9,212 bases of DNA, taken from Solirubrobacteraceae bacterium (GTDB lineage: Bacteria > Actinomycetota > Thermoleophilia > Solirubrobacterales > Solirubrobacteraceae). The stretch is from contig JASHQV010000347.1 of NCBI GenBank assembly GCA_030038955.1, positions 1 through 9,212 of the forward strand. Reading direction: 5' to 3'. Both the position numbers and the translations under genes were made by a program. The notes under the pieces were generated by a model. That model had not been told where the DNA came from. It was given only the letters and a program-made list of their open reading frames with translations, and did no database searches. This document shows, one piece after another, positions 7,911-9,212 of the stretch. Every line of letters begins with the position of its first letter. The stretch's first letter is position 1.

Positions 7911-7948
7911 TGGGGGCGGGCCCCATCCGCGGATGGGGCCCGCCCCCA
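7911..7948. repeat. Perfect 38-bp GC-rich palindrome between padR and the ABC ATPase gene
   Basis: The left half reads TGGGGGCGGGCCCCATCCG and the right half is its exact reverse complement, with no unpaired centre in the DNA. In RNA it would fold into a very stable hairpin of up to about 17 pairs. It begins 11 nt past the padR stop and ends 41 nt before the preferred ATPase start. No T-run follows on either strand, so it is not a standard intrinsic terminator. It could be a U-less terminator or attenuator, an RNA-processing or stabilising element that sets the ratio of regulator to transporter, or a protein-binding site. Confidence 0.85.
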
Positions 7949-7959
7949 GCCCGCCCTGG

Positions 7960-8577
7960 CTACTCGGAATCGCTCGTCTCGTCGGCCAGCAGTCGGTAAA
8001 GCCTGCGGCGCAGCTCGTTCAGCTGCTCGGTCGCCTCGGCGATCTTCGCCTGGTCGCCCTCCTGCATGACTTGCGCGGCCGCCTTCGCGGCACCGGCCAG
8101 CGCACGACCGAACGCCTTGCGATCGCTGCCGAGGTTGTCCTCCTCGAACTCCCACGGTGGCTTCTGCTCGCCACGCTCGGCAAGATGGCTGCGGCCCGCA
8201 TCGGTGATCTCGAACGTGCGCCCCGGCTCGCTGGCGCCCTGGACCGAGCTGATCAGACCTTCGTCCTCGAGCTGCGACAGGGCCGGATAGACCGAGCCGG
8301 GGCTGGGGCTCCACTGACCCTCGCTGCGCTCCTCGAGCGTCCGCATCAGCTGGTAGCCGTTGCTCGGTCCTTCGGCGAGCAGCAGCAGCAGCGCCAAGCG
8401 GACGTCGCCCCGGCGCCGGCGCTGCCGGCCACGGGGCCCGCCGAACGGTCCGGGCCCGCCGAACGGCCCCGGGCCCCAGCCGCCGCGACCGAACGGGCCG
8501 CCGAACATCTGCCGCATGAACGCAAAGTCCTCAGGAGCCATCGCTCGGTGATGCCAAGCTCTTTGATGACACATCAT
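7960..8577 (-). CDS. PadR-family transcriptional regulator with Gly/Phe/Pro-rich N-terminal tail
   Basis: A 205-residue regulator. The winged helix occupies about 58-128: DVRLALLLLLAEGPSNGYQL, then the recognition region SPSPGSVYPALSQLEDEGLI (90-109), and the wing RTFEITDAGRSHL (120-132). The C-terminal helix (about 152-200) is the PadR dimerisation part. Before the DNA-binding domain is a repetitive tail, GGPFGRGGWGPGPFGGPGPFGG (26-47), then an arginine cluster (RGRQRRRR, 49-56); such tails are common in actinobacterial PadR proteins that neighbour ABC transporters. The ATG at 8577 is chosen because AGGAGG lies 6 nt upstream; the adjacent ATG at 8574 is almost equally good. The gene leads the ABC exporter operon and probably represses it, with an exported compound or related ligand releasing the repression. 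The ligand is unknown. Confidence 0.92.
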   Translation of the reverse strand: MMCHQRAWHHRAMAPEDFAFMRQMFGGPFGRGGWGPGPFGGPGPFGGPRGRQRRRRGDVRLALLLLLAEGPSNGYQLMRTLEERSEGQWSPSPGSVYPALSQLEDEGLISSVQGASEPGRTFEITDAGRSHLAERGEQKPPWEFEEDNLGSDRKAFGRALAGAAKAAAQVMQEGDQAKIAEATEQLNELRRRLYRLLADETSDSE

Positions 8578-8582
8578 CCCGT

Positions 8583-8590
8583 ACCTCCTT
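8583..8590 (-). promoter_or_regulatory. Strong ribosome binding site of padR
   Basis: On the minus strand this reads AAGGAGGT, nearly the full anti-16S complement. The AGGAGG core is 6 nt from the ATG at 8577 and 9 nt from the ATG at 8574, supporting the long padR start over the internal ATG at 8541, which has no such site. Confidence 0.85.
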
Positions 8591-8595
8591 CTGTC

Positions 8596-8605
8596 TATCG
8601 GGATA
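8596..8605. promoter_or_regulatory. Second, smaller inverted repeat downstream of the operator
   Basis: TATC-GG-GATA lies at the expected transcription start of padR. Its TATCG is 21 bp, two helical turns, from the TATCG inside the 14-bp palindrome, so it may be an auxiliary site for a second PadR dimer on the same face of the DNA. Confidence 0.4.
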
Positions 8606-8609
8606 CGTC

Positions 8610-8623
8610 AACGATATATCGTT
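8610..8623. promoter_or_regulatory. Candidate PadR operator overlapping the -10 box
   Basis: AACGATATATCGTT is a perfect 14-bp palindrome covering the -10 box of the padR promoter, in otherwise GC-rich surroundings. PadR regulators bind AT-rich inverted repeats and often repress their own operon. A bound dimer here would block RNA polymerase. Assignment to PadR rests on position and symmetry only. Confidence 0.62.
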
Positions 8624-8639
8624 AGCGCCACGCTGTCAA
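8611..8639 (-). promoter_or_regulatory. padR-ABC operon promoter
   Basis: The minus strand carries a perfect -35 box TTGACA at 8634-8639 and, after 17 bp, a -10 box TATCGT at 8611-8616 (4 of 6; fits the TANNNT form frequent in actinobacteria). Transcription would start near 8604, about 27 nt before the padR ATG, leaving room for the ribosome binding site. An overlapping TATATC at 15-bp spacing is an alternative -10. Confidence 0.72.
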
Positions 8640-8735
8640 GGGTGCAGCGGATGGTCTGCCCGGCGCGCGAGGTTTCCTGTCGCGATTGCGCAACGGCCGC
8701 GATGGTGATCCGCCTGGGCGTTCCACCCGATCCGA

Positions 8736-8850
8736 CCTGCTCCTGCGCGCAAACCGGGCCGCCGATCCGAGCTTTGCGCGCCAGAGCACGATTTTCGTGC
8801 TCTGGCGCGCAAGCTGGCAAGGCGAGCGACGGTTTGCGCGCTAGAGCAGG
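8736..8850. repeat. Cluster of GCGCGC/AGAGCA inverted motifs with 60-bp period
   Basis: Four copies of a motif close to TTTGCGCGCCAGAGCACG alternate in orientation: minus with 5' end at 8753, plus from 8773, minus from about 8813, plus from 8833. Copies of the same orientation are exactly 60 bp apart, and back-to-back copies are separated by a 19-bp stretch that is not conserved. The two outer copies (8736-8755 reversed, 8831-8850) match each other at 18 of 20 bases. Another pair, GCGAGCGACG at 8822-8831 and 8882-8891, also repeats at 60 bp. The cluster lies in the roughly 300-bp region from 8640 to 8940 in which I see no convincing gene. Confidence 0.72.
8774..8812. repeat. Perfect hairpin, 18-bp arms and TTT loop, at the centre of the repeat cluster
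   Basis: The left arm TTGCGCGCCAGAGCACGA (8774-8791) is the exact reverse complement of 8795-8812; only 8792-8794 are unpaired. With one bulged T the stem extends to the flanking GCTT/AAGC. There is no following T-run on either strand, so it is not a classic terminator, although it lies downstream of the minus-strand gene ending at 8941 and could end or protect that transcript. Confidence 0.85.
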
Positions 8851-8940
8851 TTTTCATCCTCGAGTACCTGACTGATCCGCCGCGAGCGACGCTACTCGGC
8901 GCGAGCCGCGGCGCAGAGATGGTCCGTGCAAGCCGTGTCT

Positions 8941-9212
8941 TCATCGCGGCCGTTGCGCGGCTGCGAGCGCACGCGCGCGGAGCGCCGCCTCGAGCCGCCC
9001 GAGCGTCAGCTCGACCGTCAGGCGGTGCTCATCCGCCGCCAACGCCTCGGTGACTGTGGCCCCGGCCTCGACTCCAGCCTGCGGCGCCGAAGCAGGGTTT
9101 CCCGCCAGTGCCGCCTCGGCGGTGGCGGCGACCGCCCCGCGCCGGCCTTGCAGCTCCTCCAGCCGCGATGCCAGCGCGCCCGCCGCCGGGTCGGCCGGCA
9201 GCTCGGCCAGTG
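8941..9212 (-). CDS. Hypothetical Ala/Leu/Glu-rich helical protein, C-terminal part (5' end outside window)
   Basis: On the minus strand a frame is open from the window edge (first full codon at 9208-9210) for 89 codons to a TGA at 8941-8943. It has no start codon in the window because the gene begins to the right. Codon use is strongly GC-ending as in the neighbouring genes, and the product is rich in Ala, Leu, Glu and Arg with helix-like spacing: LASRLEELQGRRGAVAATAE near residues 13-32 and LTVELTLGRLEAALRARAL near 64-82, the two separated by a Gly/Pro/Ala linker. This suggests an amphipathic or coiled-coil C-terminus. I do not recognise the family. Its last codons coincide with one copy of the 17-bp inverted repeat. 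Confidence 0.62.
   Translation of the reverse strand, partial: LAELPADPAAGALASRLEELQGRRGAVAATAEAALAGNPASAPQAGVEAGATVTEALAADEHRLTVELTLGRLEAALRARALAAAQRPR

Larger units (their letters stand above)
8688..8958. repeat. 17-bp exact inverted repeat bracketing the repeat cluster
   Basis: GCGCAACGGCCGCGATG at 8688-8704 recurs as its exact reverse complement at 8942-8958. The right copy forms the last codons of the partial minus-strand gene, including the first two bases of its TGA as read on that strand; the left copy is in non-coding DNA. The two copies enclose the 60-bp-period cluster. Confidence 0.75.

Noticed and set aside
7924..7926. ATG at 7926 as the start of the ABC ATPase
   Set aside because: It lies inside the 38-bp palindrome, has no ribosome binding site, and adds 19 residues unlike the family; ATG 7869 is more natural.
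8608..8820. Open frames on both strands between 8608 and 8940
   Set aside because: They run through the padR promoter and the repeats, their composition looks unlike a protein, and they overlap one another; treated as non-coding.
8736..8850. Integron attC sites, suggested by the roughly 60-bp length and inverted arms
   Set aside because: The outer ends lack the GTTRRRY/RYYYAAC core sites, and no integrase or gene cassettes are present.
8714..8872. CRISPR-like look of the 60-bp-period cluster (palindromic repeats with 19-bp spacers)
   Set aside because: Only one repeat is complete, the others are half-decayed, the spacers are too short, and there are no cas genes nearby.

Overview
The window is GC-rich, densely coded DNA with strongly GC-biased third codon positions, short or overlapping gene junctions and one GTG and one TTG start. 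Together with the gene types this suggests a high-GC actinobacterium, possibly of the Thermoleophilia/Solirubrobacterales kind. That placement is inference; there is no rRNA or marker gene here to confirm it.

Left part (1-3404), acyl-CoA metabolism. The window opens with the C-terminal end of an amidohydrolase-2 family protein on the + strand. It converges, with a 17-bp overlap, on a two-gene minus-strand operon: a single-chain ADP-forming acyl-CoA synthetase (TTG start at 3404) followed, with an 8-bp overlap, by an enoyl-CoA hydratase/isomerase. The synthetase could activate an organic acid and the hydratase act on an unsaturated acyl-CoA; the substrate cannot be read from the sequence. The amidohydrolase fragment has glycine where the family keeps a metal-binding aspartate.

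Middle part (3405-5913). A 74-bp divergent intergenic region separates the synthetase from a plus-strand ornithine cyclodeaminase/mu-crystallin family gene, which has a good -10 box placed as for a leaderless transcript. Its active-site segment resembles mu-crystallin/ketimine reductase rather than true ornithine cyclodeaminase. A 12-helix MFS transporter follows on the same strand after a 188-bp gap.

Right part (5930-8640), a regulated ABC exporter on the minus strand. The order is PadR-family repressor, DrrA-like ABC ATPase, then ABC-2 type permease (ATGA overlap with the ATPase). The padR promoter has a perfect TTGACA -35 box, a -10 overlapped by a perfect 14-bp palindrome, a second small inverted repeat and a very strong ribosome binding site. 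This fits an autoregulated exporter operon. A perfect 38-bp palindrome lies between padR and the ATPase gene and may cut down or protect downstream mRNA.

Far right (8624-9212). About 300 bp without a gene carry a degenerate repeat cluster with an exact 60-bp period, centred on a perfect 18-bp-arm hairpin. A 17-bp exact inverted repeat brackets the cluster, and its outer copy runs into the 3' end of a partial Ala/Leu/Glu-rich minus-strand gene that continues past the window edge. This cluster is the least explained part of the window. I see no CRISPR, transposase, phage, toxin-antitoxin or known defence genes, and no clear new multi-gene system.
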